Source of the DNA: Streptosporangiaceae bacterium
GTDB taxonomy: Bacteria > Actinomycetota > Actinomycetes > Streptosporangiales > Streptosporangiaceae
DNA: 64,000 nt
Assembly: GCA_025964695.1 (NCBI GenBank)
Contig: JAOPYK010000249.1
Location: 62,001 to 126,000, forward strand
Direction: 5' to 3'
Each line of letters begins with the position of its first letter. The first letter of the stretch is position 1. Under the pieces are notes generated by a model, which was not told the DNA's origin, ran no database searches, and saw only the letters and a list, made by a program, of their open reading frames with translations. Shown in pieces: positions 20,259-28,757 of this stretch. The position numbers and the translations under genes were made by a program.

Positions 20259-20444
20259 GTGACCGCTCACCCGAGAGTGCCGCTCGACCGGAGGACCTAC
20301 ACCTACCTGGGTGAGCGTTCTGTCGCGATCAAGAAGCGCACCCTCAGGGTGGACGGTTCCTGGACGGTGAAGAAGGGCACGATCCAGATCTCCACCGCCA
20401 GGATGAAGTCCGGCATCGTGGACAGGGCCGGTCAGCGGCTCTGA
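20259..20444 (+). CDS. Short ORF, possibly a C-terminal gene remnant
   Basis: 61 codons ending RAGQRL, with nearly all third positions G or C, so the frame looks coding. AAGGAGG lies directly before the GTG at 20259, too close to serve it well, and 19 bases before a second GTG at 20277. The text (RTYTYLGERSVAIKKRTLRV) resembles the end of a beta-rich secreted protein, not a whole domain. I cannot assign it. It could be a small gene or the tail of a lost one. Confidence 0.35.
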   Translation: MTAHPRVPLDRRTYTYLGERSVAIKKRTLRVDGSWTVKKGTIQISTARMKSGIVDRAGQRL

Positions 20445-20457
20445 CCGAGGCACGGCC

Positions 20458-20489
20458 GAGGGCCGCCGGGCACCCGCCGGGCGGCCCTC
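20458..20489. terminator. Hairpin terminator after short ORF / TetR gene
   Basis: A 10-bp inverted repeat (gagggccgcc ... ggcggccctc) with a 12-base loop lies between the short ORF and the convergent TetR gene end. Confidence 0.65.
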
Positions 20490-20497
20490 GCCACGCC

Positions 20498-21085
20498 TCA
20501 GAAGTCCGCGAGCAGCGGGGCGGCGGCGGTCTCGAGCCGGATCTGGATCTCCTCGGCGGTCGCGTGCCCCCGGAGCATCTCGATCATCTCCATGGTCCAG
20601 ACACTGGCCAGTGCCCGCACCAGGACGTGCCGCTGGTCGCCGGCGGGTATCTCCTGGCCGGGCACGATGGCGGCCCGCAACAGCAGACCGGACATGCGGT
20701 CGCCGAAGTCGGTCTTCACGTCCGACAACAGCAGAGAGCGGATCAGCGCCTCCGCGAGCTCGGGTTCCCGCATCAGGCCGCGGGTGGCGCGCATCAGCAC
20801 CTCCACCGCCCGCCCGGGTGCCGTGGTCGCCCGCGGCGGCCGTTTCTCGATGCTGGTCTCGAGCAGGTCGAGTTCCTCGCTCACCACGGCGACGACCAGG
20901 TCCATCTTCGAGGGGAAGTAACGGTAGAGCGTGCCGAGGGCGACGCCGGCCCGTTCGGCCACGGTGCGCATCTGCATCGCCTCGACGCCGCCGCGCGAGG
21001 CCAGCGCGGCCGCCGCCTGGACGATGCGCTTGCGGCGCTGAACCTGGCTGCGGGATCGCACTCCGGTCGCCTGCTCTGCGCTCAC
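20498..21085 (-). CDS. kstR: TetR-family regulator, KstR-like
   Basis: 195 residues from a GTG with GAGGGG upstream. The DNA-binding part (RRKRIVQAAAALASRGG, MQMRTVAERAGVALGTLYRYFPSK) is nearly the same as I recall for mycobacterial KstR (RRKRI, GG-EA-QMR, VA-GTLYRYFPSK), the repressor of cholesterol catabolism. It is divergent from the fadD17-like igr-type operon and lies within 14 kb of five KstR-type boxes. A degenerate box with a perfect AACGCGTT core (21164-21177) is 79 bp upstream, which would fit autoregulation. Ligands of KstR are CoA thioesters of early steroid intermediates; that this protein responds the same way is inferred. The gene symbol is given on this basis. Confidence 0.78.
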   Translation of the reverse strand: MSAEQATGVRSRSQVQRRKRIVQAAAALASRGGVEAMQMRTVAERAGVALGTLYRYFPSKMDLVVAVVSEELDLLETSIEKRPPRATTAPGRAVEVLMRATRGLMREPELAEALIRSLLLSDVKTDFGDRMSGLLLRAAIVPGQEIPAGDQRHVLVRALASVWTMEMIEMLRGHATAEEIQIRLETAAAPLLADF

Positions 21086-21163
21086 GGTGGAGTACCCCTC
21101 GATGCCGGATGACGCCCCGCGCCACCCTCCGCTGTCTCTCGACGCATAGCGTACCGCCCTGGC

Positions 21164-21177
21164 GAGAACGCGTTATC
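21164..21177. promoter_or_regulatory. Degenerate KstR-like box upstream of the TetR gene
   Basis: GAGAACGCGTTATC keeps the AACnnGTT core but lacks the outer T and A. It lies 79 bp upstream of the TetR start, where an autoregulatory site would be expected. Confidence 0.4.
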
Positions 21178-21287
21178 TCATTTCTTCCGCGTTACGTGAT
21201 CTTGCTGGGCGGATCTCCGTCAGTAAACCCTGCCATGCGTGGGTAACCCGCCTCGACCGAGCCATGATCGCCCCTCTGGACACAGAC

Positions 21288-21301
21288 TAGAATCTGTTCT
21301 A
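21288..21301. promoter_or_regulatory. KstR-type operator upstream of the igr-type operon
   Basis: TAGAATCTGTTCTA matches TnnAACnnGTTnnA with one mismatch (AAT for AAC). It lies 63 bp before the fadD17-like start, in the divergent region with the TetR gene. Confidence 0.6.
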
Positions 21302-21364
21302 GTTTTTCCGCTGAAGGTACTCCCGCCCGGGGGTGGCGGAGCGTGGCCGAGGGAGTGGAGCACG

Positions 21365-23095
21365 GTGGACGACGCGACGACCGTGGCCGGCGTGCTGCTG
21401 GCGCGTTCCACCGACGACCGTCCCGGGCTGCGCAGCGTCGACACGGACGAGTCTTGGACGTGGCGCGAGTTCGTCCAGGAATGTGCCGTACGAGCCTCCT
21501 GGATGCGGGAGACCCTCGTGCGATCACGCGGCGCGGCCGGTACGGCCGGAACGTCCCGGCCCCTGCATCTGGGCGTGCTCTTCGACAACGTGCCGGAGTT
21601 GCTGTTCCTGCTGGGCGGCGCGGCGCTGTCCGGTTCCGTCGTCGTCGCCCTCAACACCACACGCGGCGCGGCGGAGCTGGCGGCCGACGCGGCCCGGGCC
21701 GACTGCGATCTGATCATCTTCGATCCGGCCTATACCGAGGTCGCGGGGGAGCTGGCGACGGCACGGGAACGGCTCTCGGCGGAAAGCCTGCCGGCTCTAC
21801 TGGAGCACCATCGCGGCGCGGACCCGGTCGCCGAGCCGGACCTCGCACCCGGAACCCTGCTGATGCTGATCTTCACATCGGGGACGTCCGGGAACCCGCG
21901 CGCGGTGCGGGTCACCCATCGCAAGATCGTGGTCCCCGGCCGGTCACTCGCCGGCAGGCTGCTCACCGCCGATGACGTCGTCTACTGCCCGATGCCGCTC
22001 TTCCACTCCGGGGCGATCATGGCGGCGTACGCTCCCGCCCTCGTCGCCGGTGCCACCCTCGTGCTGCGCAGGAGGTTCTCCGCCTCCGGGCTGCTCCCCG
22101 ACGTCCGCCGCCACGGCTGCACGTATCTGCAGTACGTCGGAAAGGCACTGTCGTACGCGCTGGCCACGCCCGGGCGGCCCGACGACCGTGACAACCCGCT
22201 GAAGGTCGCCTTCGGAAACGAGGCGGCACCACTGGAGCAGAAGGCCTTCGCCGACCGCTTCGGCTGCCTGGTCATCGACGCCTACGGCTCCACCGAGACC
22301 GCCATCGCGCTGTCGCCCGACCCGCTGGGACCACCGGGCGCGCTCGGCCGGCTGGCCGACGGCATCAAGATCCTCAACTCGGAGACCGGAGCCGAATGCC
22401 CGCCCGCCGTCCTGGACGGCGACGGCCGGCTCATCAACGGGGACGCGGCGATCGGCGAACTGGTCGGCACCCGGGGGCTCGGGCTCTTCGACGGCTACTA
22501 CAACGACGCCGAGGCGGACGCGGAACGGCTGCGGGGCGGCATGTTCTGGAGCGGCGACTTCGGGTACGCCGACGAGAACGGCTACGTGTTCTTCACCGGA
22601 CGGTCCCTGGACCGACTCCGCGTCGACGGTGAGAACTTCGGCGCCGCACAGGTCGAGAGGGTGCTGGCCGAGCTGCCCGGGATCGCGCGGCTGGCGGTGT
22701 ACGGGGTACCGGACGTGGCCGCCGGCGACCAGGTGATGCTCTCGGTCGTCCTCTCCGTCAACACCGGCCGCTTCGATCCCGAGGCGTTCACCGGCTACCT
22801 GGAGCGGCGCCGGGACCTCAGTCCCAAGTGGGCGCCACGGTACGTCAGGGTGGCCCGCGAGCTCCCGGCCACCGCCTCCAACAAGATCCTCAAACGCAGG
22901 CTGGCGCTGGAGGGCTGGCACACCACCGACCCGGTGTGGTGGCGGCCCGGCAAGGATCTCACCTACCGGCTGATGACCTCTGGCGACGTGGCGCGGCTGC
23001 GCGGCGAGTTCGAGACACGCGGCCGCCTGCACCTGCTGGCCGACCAGTCCCCTGGCGGGGGCGCGCCCCCCGACCATCTGGAAAGGAACGGATAA
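21365..23095 (+). CDS. fadD17: Acyl-CoA synthetase, FadD17-like
   Basis: 576 residues from the GTG at 21365; the frame is open to 21239 but upstream codons overlap the operator region. The AMP-binding P-loop is LIFTSGTSGNPRAV, followed by DAYGSTET, SGDFGY and the C-terminal lysine loop ATASNKILKRRL. Runs such as PMPLFHSGAI, RRFSASGLLPDVRR, YVGKALSYALATP and DGYYNDAEADAERL match the style of mycobacterial FadD17 rather than FadD19. FadD17 acts on steroid side-chain acids in the KstR regulon. It is the first gene of a five-gene operon and its stop directly abuts the next start. Orthology was judged by eye. Confidence 0.85.
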   Translation: MDDATTVAGVLLARSTDDRPGLRSVDTDESWTWREFVQECAVRASWMRETLVRSRGAAGTAGTSRPLHLGVLFDNVPELLFLLGGAALSGSVVVALNTTRGAAELAADAARADCDLIIFDPAYTEVAGELATARERLSAESLPALLEHHRGADPVAEPDLAPGTLLMLIFTSGTSGNPRAVRVTHRKIVVPGRSLAGRLLTADDVVYCPMPLFHSGAIMAAYAPALVAGATLVLRRRFSASGLLPDVRRHGCTYLQYVGKALSYALATPGRPDDRDNPLKVAFGNEAAPLEQKAFADRFGCLVIDAYGSTETAIALSPDPLGPPGALGRLADGIKILNSETGAECPPAVLDGDGRLINGDAAIGELVGTRGLGLFDGYYNDAEADAERLRGGMFWSGDFGYADENGYVFFTGRSLDRLRVDGENFGAAQVERVLAELPGIARLAVYGVPDVAAGDQVMLSVVLSVNTGRFDPEAFTGYLERRRDLSPKWAPRYVRVARELPATASNKILKRRLALEGWHTTDPVWWRPGKDLTYRLMTSGDVARLRGEFETRGRLHLLADQSPGGGAPPDHLERNG

Positions 23096-24229
23096 GTGGA
23101 CTTCAACCTCACCGAAGACCAAAAGGAACTGGAGGGGCTCGCCGCCGATCTGCTCGCGCGTGAGGCGACGGCCGAGAGGCTGGAGACCCACGAGAAGAGC
23201 GGCGCCCCGTACGACCGCGCGCTGTGGAAGGCCCTGGCCCAGGCCGGGCTGCTCGGCATCGCGCTGCCGGAGGAGGTCGGCGGTGCCGGACTCGGCGCCG
23301 TGGAGCTGGCCGTGGTGCTGCGCGCGATCGGCGAGCAGGCCGCTCCGGTGCCCGCCTACGCCTCGCTCGCATTGGCCGCACTGCCGATCGCCGAACACGG
23401 CACGCCGGAGCAGCGGCGGCTGCTGGCTCCGCTCGCCGACGGCGAGACGGTGCTGACCGGCGCCTACCGCGAACAAGGCGACGGGCTGGCCGCCACGGCT
23501 CGCCGTGACGGCGACGGCTATGTGCTGACCGGGGTGAAGACCTTCGTGCCGTACGCGTCCGAGGCGTCGTACATCCTGATCCCCGCACGCGTCGAGGGCG
23601 GGGCAGTGGGCGTCTTCCTGGTGGAGCCGGCGGCGGTCACGCTCACCCCGCACCCGGCGGCCACCGGCGAGCCCATGTCCCGCATCGCGCTCGACGGCGT
23701 ACGTGTCGGTGCAGGCGCGCTGCTCGGCGGGACCGCGGACGGTGCCGCGTGGACCACTCTGCGCCGGTTCGCGGTGGCGGGTGCGGTCGCCACCGTCTCC
23801 GGCGTCATCGACGGCGCGCTCAAGCTGACCACCGAGTACGTCAAGAACCGGCAGCAGTTCGACCGGGCGCTGGCGCAGTTCCAGGCGGTCACCATGCAGA
23901 TCGGTGATGTCTACATCGCCAAGCGGGCCCTGGACGTCGGAGTCTGGGCCGGGGTCTGGCGGCTGGAAGAGGCCGCCCGGCACGCCGGCGACACCGACGT
24001 CGACGAGGTGCTGGCGATCGCCGCCTACAACGCCTGCGACCCGGTGGTGAAGGCGCTCTACACCTGCCAGCACCTGCACGGCGGCATCGGCCTGGACGTC
24101 ACCTACCCGTTGCACCGCTACTTCGCGGCGGCCAAGCACTACGGGCACCTGCTCGGCGGCGCCGAGGCGCAGCTCGACGTCCTCGGCGGCCTCATCGCCG
24201 ACGCCCCCACCGTCTCCATGAGCATCTGA
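23096..24229 (+). CDS. fadE28: Acyl-CoA dehydrogenase subunit, FadE28/ChsE1-like
   Basis: 377 residues, GTG start directly after the fadD17-like stop, with GAAAGGAA upstream. The acyl-CoA dehydrogenase fold is clear (LLGIALPEEVGGAGLG, YVKNRQQFDRALAQFQAV). The C-terminal HLHGGIGLDVTYPLHRYF matches FadE28. In mycobacteria FadE28 and FadE29 form an alpha2beta2 heterotetramer (ChsE1-ChsE2) that dehydrogenates the C22 steroid CoA ester, with the active site split between subunits. The second subunit is encoded next, 16 bp downstream, so a heteromer is expected here too. Confidence 0.85.
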   Translation: MDFNLTEDQKELEGLAADLLAREATAERLETHEKSGAPYDRALWKALAQAGLLGIALPEEVGGAGLGAVELAVVLRAIGEQAAPVPAYASLALAALPIAEHGTPEQRRLLAPLADGETVLTGAYREQGDGLAATARRDGDGYVLTGVKTFVPYASEASYILIPARVEGGAVGVFLVEPAAVTLTPHPAATGEPMSRIALDGVRVGAGALLGGTADGAAWTTLRRFAVAGAVATVSGVIDGALKLTTEYVKNRQQFDRALAQFQAVTMQIGDVYIAKRALDVGVWAGVWRLEEAARHAGDTDVDEVLAIAAYNACDPVVKALYTCQHLHGGIGLDVTYPLHRYFAAAKHYGHLLGGAEAQLDVLGGLIADAPTVSMSI

Positions 24230-24245
24230 CAGGGAGTGTTCAGCA

Positions 24246-25424
24246 GTGTTCATTGACTTGACCGACGAGCAGAAGGAACTCCGCGCGGAGCTGCGGGACT
24301 ACTTCCACAAGTGCCTCGACGACGAACAGCGTGACAAGATCGCGCACGATCCGTTCGGCATCGCGTACATGGAGCACTGTAAGCGGCTCGGCCGTGACGG
24401 CATGCTCGGCGTCGCCTGGCCCAAGGACTACGGTGGCCGGGGCTTCGGCCCGATGGAGCAGCAGATCTTCGCCAACGAGATCGCCCGCGCCGAGGTGCCG
24501 TACCCGATCATCACGCTCAACAGTGTCGCCCCGACGATCCTGCAGTACGGGACCGAGGAGCAGAAGGCGTTCTTCCTGCCCCGGATCCTCAAGGGTGAGT
24601 GCCACTTCGCGATCGGCTACAGCGAGCCGGGCGCGGGCACCGACCTGGCCTCACTGCGGACCACGGCGGTGAAGGACGGCGATCACTATGTCGTCAACGG
24701 CCAAAAGATCTTCACCTCGGGCGCGCACTACTCGGACTACGTGTGGCTGGCCGCCCGCACCGACACCGATCCGGGCGGCAAGAAGCACAAGGGCATCTCG
24801 ATGCTCATCGTCGACTGCAAGGACCCGGGGTTCTCGTGGACGCCGATCGTCACCATGGACGGCCGGCACCACACCAACTCGACGTACTACCAGGATGTGC
24901 AGGTCCCCGTCGGCATGCTCATCGGCGAGGAGCACAAGGGCTGGAACCTCATCGTCAACCAGCTCAACCACGAGCGGGTGACGCTCGGGCCGGCGGGCAA
25001 CATCGGGCACACCTACGACCGGTTCGAGCACTGGGCGCGTACCGCCGTCGGACGCGACGGAAAGGCCCTGATCGAGGAGCCGGCGGTGCGCCGCGCGGTC
25101 GGCCAGGTGTACGGCTACCTACGCGTCAACGAGTTCCTCAACTGGCAGGTCGCTGCCAACATGGACCTCGGCTGGCTGGGCGCGCCGGACGCCTCGGCCA
25201 CCAAGATCTATGGTTCGGAGCGGATGCAGGACGTGGGCCGGATCGTCGGTGACGTCCTCGCCCGTTTCGGTGACCCGGGTGACCCCGCGACGGCCGCGTT
25301 CATCGACCGGCTCGACCACGGCGTCAAGGGCGCCGTGGTCCTGACCTTCGGGGGCGGCGTGAACGAGATCCAGCGGGAGCTGATCGCGATGATCGGACTG
25401 GGCCTGCCCCGGGCTCCGCGTTAG
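24246..25424 (+). CDS. fadE29: Acyl-CoA dehydrogenase subunit, FadE29/ChsE2-like
   Basis: 392 residues from the GTG at 24246 with AGGGAG upstream. It begins MFIDLTDEQKEL like FadE29 and contains MGRDG-type text (LGRDGMLGVAWPKDYGG), FAIGYSEPGAGTDLASLRT, VNGQKIFTSGAH, LNHERVTLGPAG and LTFGGGVNEIQRE. These match the ChsE2 partner of the igr operon. It should bind FAD with the preceding subunit and introduce the double bond into the propionyl side chain of the C22 CoA ester. Confidence 0.87.
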   Translation: MFIDLTDEQKELRAELRDYFHKCLDDEQRDKIAHDPFGIAYMEHCKRLGRDGMLGVAWPKDYGGRGFGPMEQQIFANEIARAEVPYPIITLNSVAPTILQYGTEEQKAFFLPRILKGECHFAIGYSEPGAGTDLASLRTTAVKDGDHYVVNGQKIFTSGAHYSDYVWLAARTDTDPGGKKHKGISMLIVDCKDPGFSWTPIVTMDGRHHTNSTYYQDVQVPVGMLIGEEHKGWNLIVNQLNHERVTLGPAGNIGHTYDRFEHWARTAVGRDGKALIEEPAVRRAVGQVYGYLRVNEFLNWQVAANMDLGWLGAPDASATKIYGSERMQDVGRIVGDVLARFGDPGDPATAAFIDRLDHGVKGAVVLTFGGGVNEIQRELIAMIGLGLPRAPR

Positions 25425-25511
25425 CAGACCCGTCGGGTCGTGGCGTGTCCCGCGTGGACGGGACTCCTCATGCGGGACACCTCACGGCCCGACGAGACAG
25501 GAGGGACGAGA

Positions 25512-26909
25512 ATGAACGCCTCACTTCACGAGCAGCTCATGGCGCTCGCGGAGAAGCTGAGCGCCGCGGGGGAGAGCGCGGCCCCGCCCTGCCCGGACCC
25601 CGTCAACGCCGCCATGATCCGCAACTGGGTCCAGGCGATCGGCGACACCGACCCGTCGTGGGAGAGCACGGCGCCGCCCGCCATGATCCAGGTGTGGTCG
25701 ATGCAGGGGCTGGGTGCCGTACGCGCCGGTTCGGTGGCCGACGATCCGCTGGGGCTGCTCAACGACAACGGCTTCACCGGGGTGGTCGCCACCAACTGCG
25801 AGCAGACCTACGACCGCTACCTCCGTCTCGGTGAGCCGCTCAGTTCCACCATGCGGTTCGGTGACTTCACCGGGCCCAAGAAGACCGGGCTGGGGGAGGG
25901 CTACTTCGTCACCTGGTACCAGACCTGGTACGACGCCGACGACCAGCGCGTCGCCGAGATGCTTTTCCGGGTGCTGAAGTTCCGTCCCCGCGAGAAGGCC
26001 GGCGCCGCCGAGCCGAAGAGCGGCGGCAGATATCCGTTGCCGCCCGCCGTCGGCCTGGACACGCGCTTCTTCTGGGACGGTGTGCGCGAGGGCGAGTTGC
26101 GGATTCAGCGCTGTGCCGAATGTGGCGCGCTGCGACACCCGCCCGGCCCGATGTGCCCGGTATGCCACGCGACCGAGCGGGAGCACGTGGTCGCCGCGGG
26201 CCGTGGTCAGGTCTACAGCTACGTGGTGCACCACCATCCGCCGGTGCCGGGCCGTACGACGCCGTTCGTGGTGGCCGTGGTCGAACTCGACGAGGGCGTA
26301 CGGATCGTCGGCAACGTGATCGGCTGCTCCCCGTCCGAGGTACGGATCGGCATGCCGGTCGAGCTGACCTTCCAGCGGATGGACGACGAGGTCACCCTCG
26401 CGCAGTGGCGCCCGGCCGGATCGCCCGAGCCCGTGGCGGCGGATCCAGCCACGGAGCCCGCCACCGAGCCCCCCACCGAGCCCCCCACCGAGCCCGCCAC
26501 CATGCCCGAGCTGACCATCCCGTTGACGCCGACCTTCATCATCGCCACGGCGCTGGCCACCCGGGACTTCACGCCGGTGCATCACGACACCGAGCTGGCC
26601 CAGGCCCAGGGGTCGAAGGGCATCTTCCTCAACATCCTCACCACCATGGGCCTGGTGCAGCGTTACGTGACCGAGCAGATCCCGGGGGCCGTACTGGAGA
26701 GCATCAAGGTGCGGCTGGGCGCTCCCGCGTACGCCGGTGACACGCTCAGGCTCACCGGCCGGGTCGTCGAGCCGGCCGACGGGGATCCGCCCTCGGCCGC
26801 CATCGTCGAGGTACGCGGCGCCGTCAGCCTGGGCGACCACGTGACCGCGACCGTGCGGCTCGCCGGTGGGCACTCCACCGGCCAGGACCAGAAAGGCGGA
26901 GCCGCGTGA
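25512..26909 (+). CDS. Fused steroid enoyl-CoA hydratase / DUF35 protein (ChsH2-ChsH1 fusion)
   Basis: 465 residues from the ATG at 25512 with GGAGGG upstream. Residues 1-165 are a MaoC-like domain of ChsH2 type (GFTGVVATNCEQTYDRYL, GYFVTWYQTWYDAD). Residues about 190-310 are a DUF35 with a four-Cys zinc ribbon (CAECGALRHPPGPMCPVC) and an OB part. A repetitive Pro/Glu/Thr linker (about 313-330) leads to a second MaoC domain from residue 331, with the hydratase motif DFTPVHHD and GSKGIFLNIL. In mycobacteria the last domain is a separate protein, ChsH1, which pairs with ChsH2 as the C22 enoyl-CoA hydratase. The DUF35 part docks the aldolase Ltp2. An in-frame ATG at 26502 marks where a free ChsH1 could begin. 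Confidence 0.88.
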   Translation: MNASLHEQLMALAEKLSAAGESAAPPCPDPVNAAMIRNWVQAIGDTDPSWESTAPPAMIQVWSMQGLGAVRAGSVADDPLGLLNDNGFTGVVATNCEQTYDRYLRLGEPLSSTMRFGDFTGPKKTGLGEGYFVTWYQTWYDADDQRVAEMLFRVLKFRPREKAGAAEPKSGGRYPLPPAVGLDTRFFWDGVREGELRIQRCAECGALRHPPGPMCPVCHATEREHVVAAGRGQVYSYVVHHHPPVPGRTTPFVVAVVELDEGVRIVGNVIGCSPSEVRIGMPVELTFQRMDDEVTLAQWRPAGSPEPVAADPATEPATEPPTEPPTEPATMPELTIPLTPTFIIATALATRDFTPVHHDTELAQAQGSKGIFLNILTTMGLVQRYVTEQIPGAVLESIKVRLGAPAYAGDTLRLTGRVVEPADGDPPSAAIVEVRGAVSLGDHVTATVRLAGGHSTGQDQKGGAA

Positions 26910-28075
26910 GCACCCTGTCCGGCAAGGCGGCGATCGCCGGAATCGGCGCCACCGAGTTCTCCAAGGAGTCCGGGCGGTCCGAGCTGCGGCTCGCCGCCGA
27001 GGCCTGCCTGGACGCGATCAAGGACGCGGGACTCAGCCCGTCCGACGTGGACGGGCTGGTCACCTTCACCGCGGACAGCAACTCCGAGATCGCGGTGGCC
27101 CGTGAGCTGGGCACTCCCGGGCTTCGTTTCTTCTCCCGGGTGGACTACGGCGGTGGCGCGGCTTGTGGCACGGTCGCCCATGCCGCCATGGCCGTGGCCA
27201 CCGGGCAGGCCGAGGTCGTGGTCTGCTACCGGGCGTTCAACGAGCGGTCCGGGCACCGCTTCGGTCAGGCCACCAAGGCCGGGAACGCCGCGACGTCGAC
27301 CGGGCTGGAGTTCTCCTGGCACCTGCCCTACGGCTTCGCCACCCCGGCGGCCTGGGTCGCCATGCAGGCCCAGCGCTACGCGCACTTGTACGGCGCCACC
27401 AGCGAGGACTTCGGCCGGGTCGCGGTGGCGATGCGCCGGCACGCCGCCACCAACCCGAAGGCGTGGTTCTACCAGCGGCCCATCACGCTGGAGGAGCACC
27501 AGGCCTCCCGCTGGATCGTCGAGCCGCTGCACCTGCTCGACTGCTGCCAGGAGTCCGACGGCGGCGTGGCCATCGTGGTCACCACTCCCGAACGCGCCCG
27601 CGATCTGGCGCAGACGCCCGCCATCATCCAGTCCGCGGCCCAGGGCTCCGGCCGGGACCAGATGATGATGTTCAGCTACTACCAGGGCGACATCGCCACG
27701 CTGCCCGCGATGGGCCTGGTGGGTGAGCAGCTGTGGGGCGCCTCAGGCCTCGGCCCGCAGGACGTGCAGACCGCCATCCTCTATGACCACTTCACCCCGT
27801 TCGTGCTGATCCAGCTGGAGGAGCTGGGCTTCTGCGGGCGCGGTGAGGCACGTGACTACATCGCCGGGGGAGGGATCGAGATCGATGGACGGCTGCCGGT
27901 CAACCCGCACGGGGGTCAGCTGGGCGAGGCGTACATCCACGGGATGAACGGTATCGCCGAAGGCGTCCGCCAGGTGCGCGGCACCTCGGTCAACCAGGTC
28001 CCCGACGTGCACAACGTCCTGGTCACCGCCGGCACCGGTGTCCCGACCAGCGGCCTGGTCCTGTCCAAGCCCTGA
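26906..28075 (+). CDS. ltp2: Thiolase-like steroid side-chain aldolase, Ltp2-like
   Basis: 389 residues. The GTG start overlaps the hydratase stop by 4 bp (gtga), so translation is coupled. The thiolase fold is recognised (AAIAGIGATEFSKESGR at the N-terminus, HGMNGIAEGVRQVRG, VTAGTGVPTSG near the end), but the Cys-His-Cys thiolase set is absent, as in SCP-x/Ltp proteins. Ltp2 cleaves the hydroxylated C22 side chain by retro-aldol reaction, releasing propionyl-CoA and the C17 ketone, and needs the DUF35 domain of ChsH2. Its place right after the fused hydratase-DUF35 gene fits this. Two Tyr-rich segments (FSYYQGD and YDHFTPF) may hold catalytic Tyr. Confidence 0.87.
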   Translation: MSTLSGKAAIAGIGATEFSKESGRSELRLAAEACLDAIKDAGLSPSDVDGLVTFTADSNSEIAVARELGTPGLRFFSRVDYGGGAACGTVAHAAMAVATGQAEVVVCYRAFNERSGHRFGQATKAGNAATSTGLEFSWHLPYGFATPAAWVAMQAQRYAHLYGATSEDFGRVAVAMRRHAATNPKAWFYQRPITLEEHQASRWIVEPLHLLDCCQESDGGVAIVVTTPERARDLAQTPAIIQSAAQGSGRDQMMMFSYYQGDIATLPAMGLVGEQLWGASGLGPQDVQTAILYDHFTPFVLIQLEELGFCGRGEARDYIAGGGIEIDGRLPVNPHGGQLGEAYIHGMNGIAEGVRQVRGTSVNQVPDVHNVLVTAGTGVPTSGLVLSKP

Positions 28076-28723
28076 TCCGCGCGGACCGGCGCGGTCATCA
28101 GGTTTGCGGCGCGTGACGTGATCGCGTGGGTGATGGCAGGCGAAGAGGGCGCCGAGCAGGATCCCGGTGAGCATGGAGACCACGTGGCCCACGGCGGCGA
28201 TGTCGAAGCCGGTGATCCCCTCGAACAGGAACGGCGCCAGCAAGAGCCAGCCGGCCAGGGCCACGGCCCGCTGCCAGAGCCCGCGCCCATAGCACACGAC
28301 GGCCACCAGCGCGGAGACGGTCACATACGAGGGGCCCACATCGATGGCATGCCGGATGGCCTGAGGTGCCGCGCCCACCGACACCCGTACGGCCGTGATG
28401 CCCTCGCTGACGAGCGTGCCCGTGATATGGGCGATGATCACCAGGAGCGCCGACCGCAGGTTGCCGAACCGCCGGACCAGCAGCACCAGGCCGGTCGAGG
28501 TCAGCACGATCCACAGCAGCATCGTGTTTTCGCTGACGAACGCGGAGACGACCAGGGTGGACACCGGGCGGTTGGTGAGGTTCGTGAGGTTGGTGCTCGC
28601 CCAGCGCATGAAGAACCGCTGGTCCGCCGCCGACAGGGAGTGGGCGACGATTGCGTACATCGCGGCCAGCACGGCGAGGTACGCGACCGGCACGGGATAT
28701 CTGCGCAGGAGACCACTGAGCAT
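27743..28723 (-). CDS. Rhomboid-like membrane protein with antisense-running tail
   Basis: The frame encodes 326 residues. Residues 1-200 form about six membrane helices with VPVAYLAVLAAMYAIVAHSL, STNLTNL, LVVSAFVSE, AHITGTLVSEG, DVGPSYVTVSAL and AAVGHVVSMLTG. The Gly-Pro-Ser-Tyr and Gly-His pieces resemble a rhomboid serine/histidine pair, but activity is not certain. The last 120 residues lack such features and run antisense to ltp2. Its paralogue next door stops about 40 residues after the last helix, so the stop here was probably lost by an indel near 28.1 kb. The true domain ends near residue 200-210. Confidence 0.6.
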   Translation of the reverse strand: MLSGLLRRYPVPVAYLAVLAAMYAIVAHSLSAADQRFFMRWASTNLTNLTNRPVSTLVVSAFVSENTMLLWIVLTSTGLVLLVRRFGNLRSALLVIIAHITGTLVSEGITAVRVSVGAAPQAIRHAIDVGPSYVTVSALVAVVCYGRGLWQRAVALAGWLLLAPFLFEGITGFDIAAVGHVVSMLTGILLGALFACHHPRDHVTRRKPDDRAGPRGSGLGQDQAAGRDTGAGGDQDVVHVGDLVDRGAAHLADAFGDTVHPVDVRLAQLTPVRVDRQPSIDLDPSPGDVVTCLTAPAEAQLLQLDQHERGEVVIEDGGLHVLRAEA

Positions 28724-28757
28724 CGAGGGAAGCCTTAGGTGTTCGGTGGGGCGGGCA

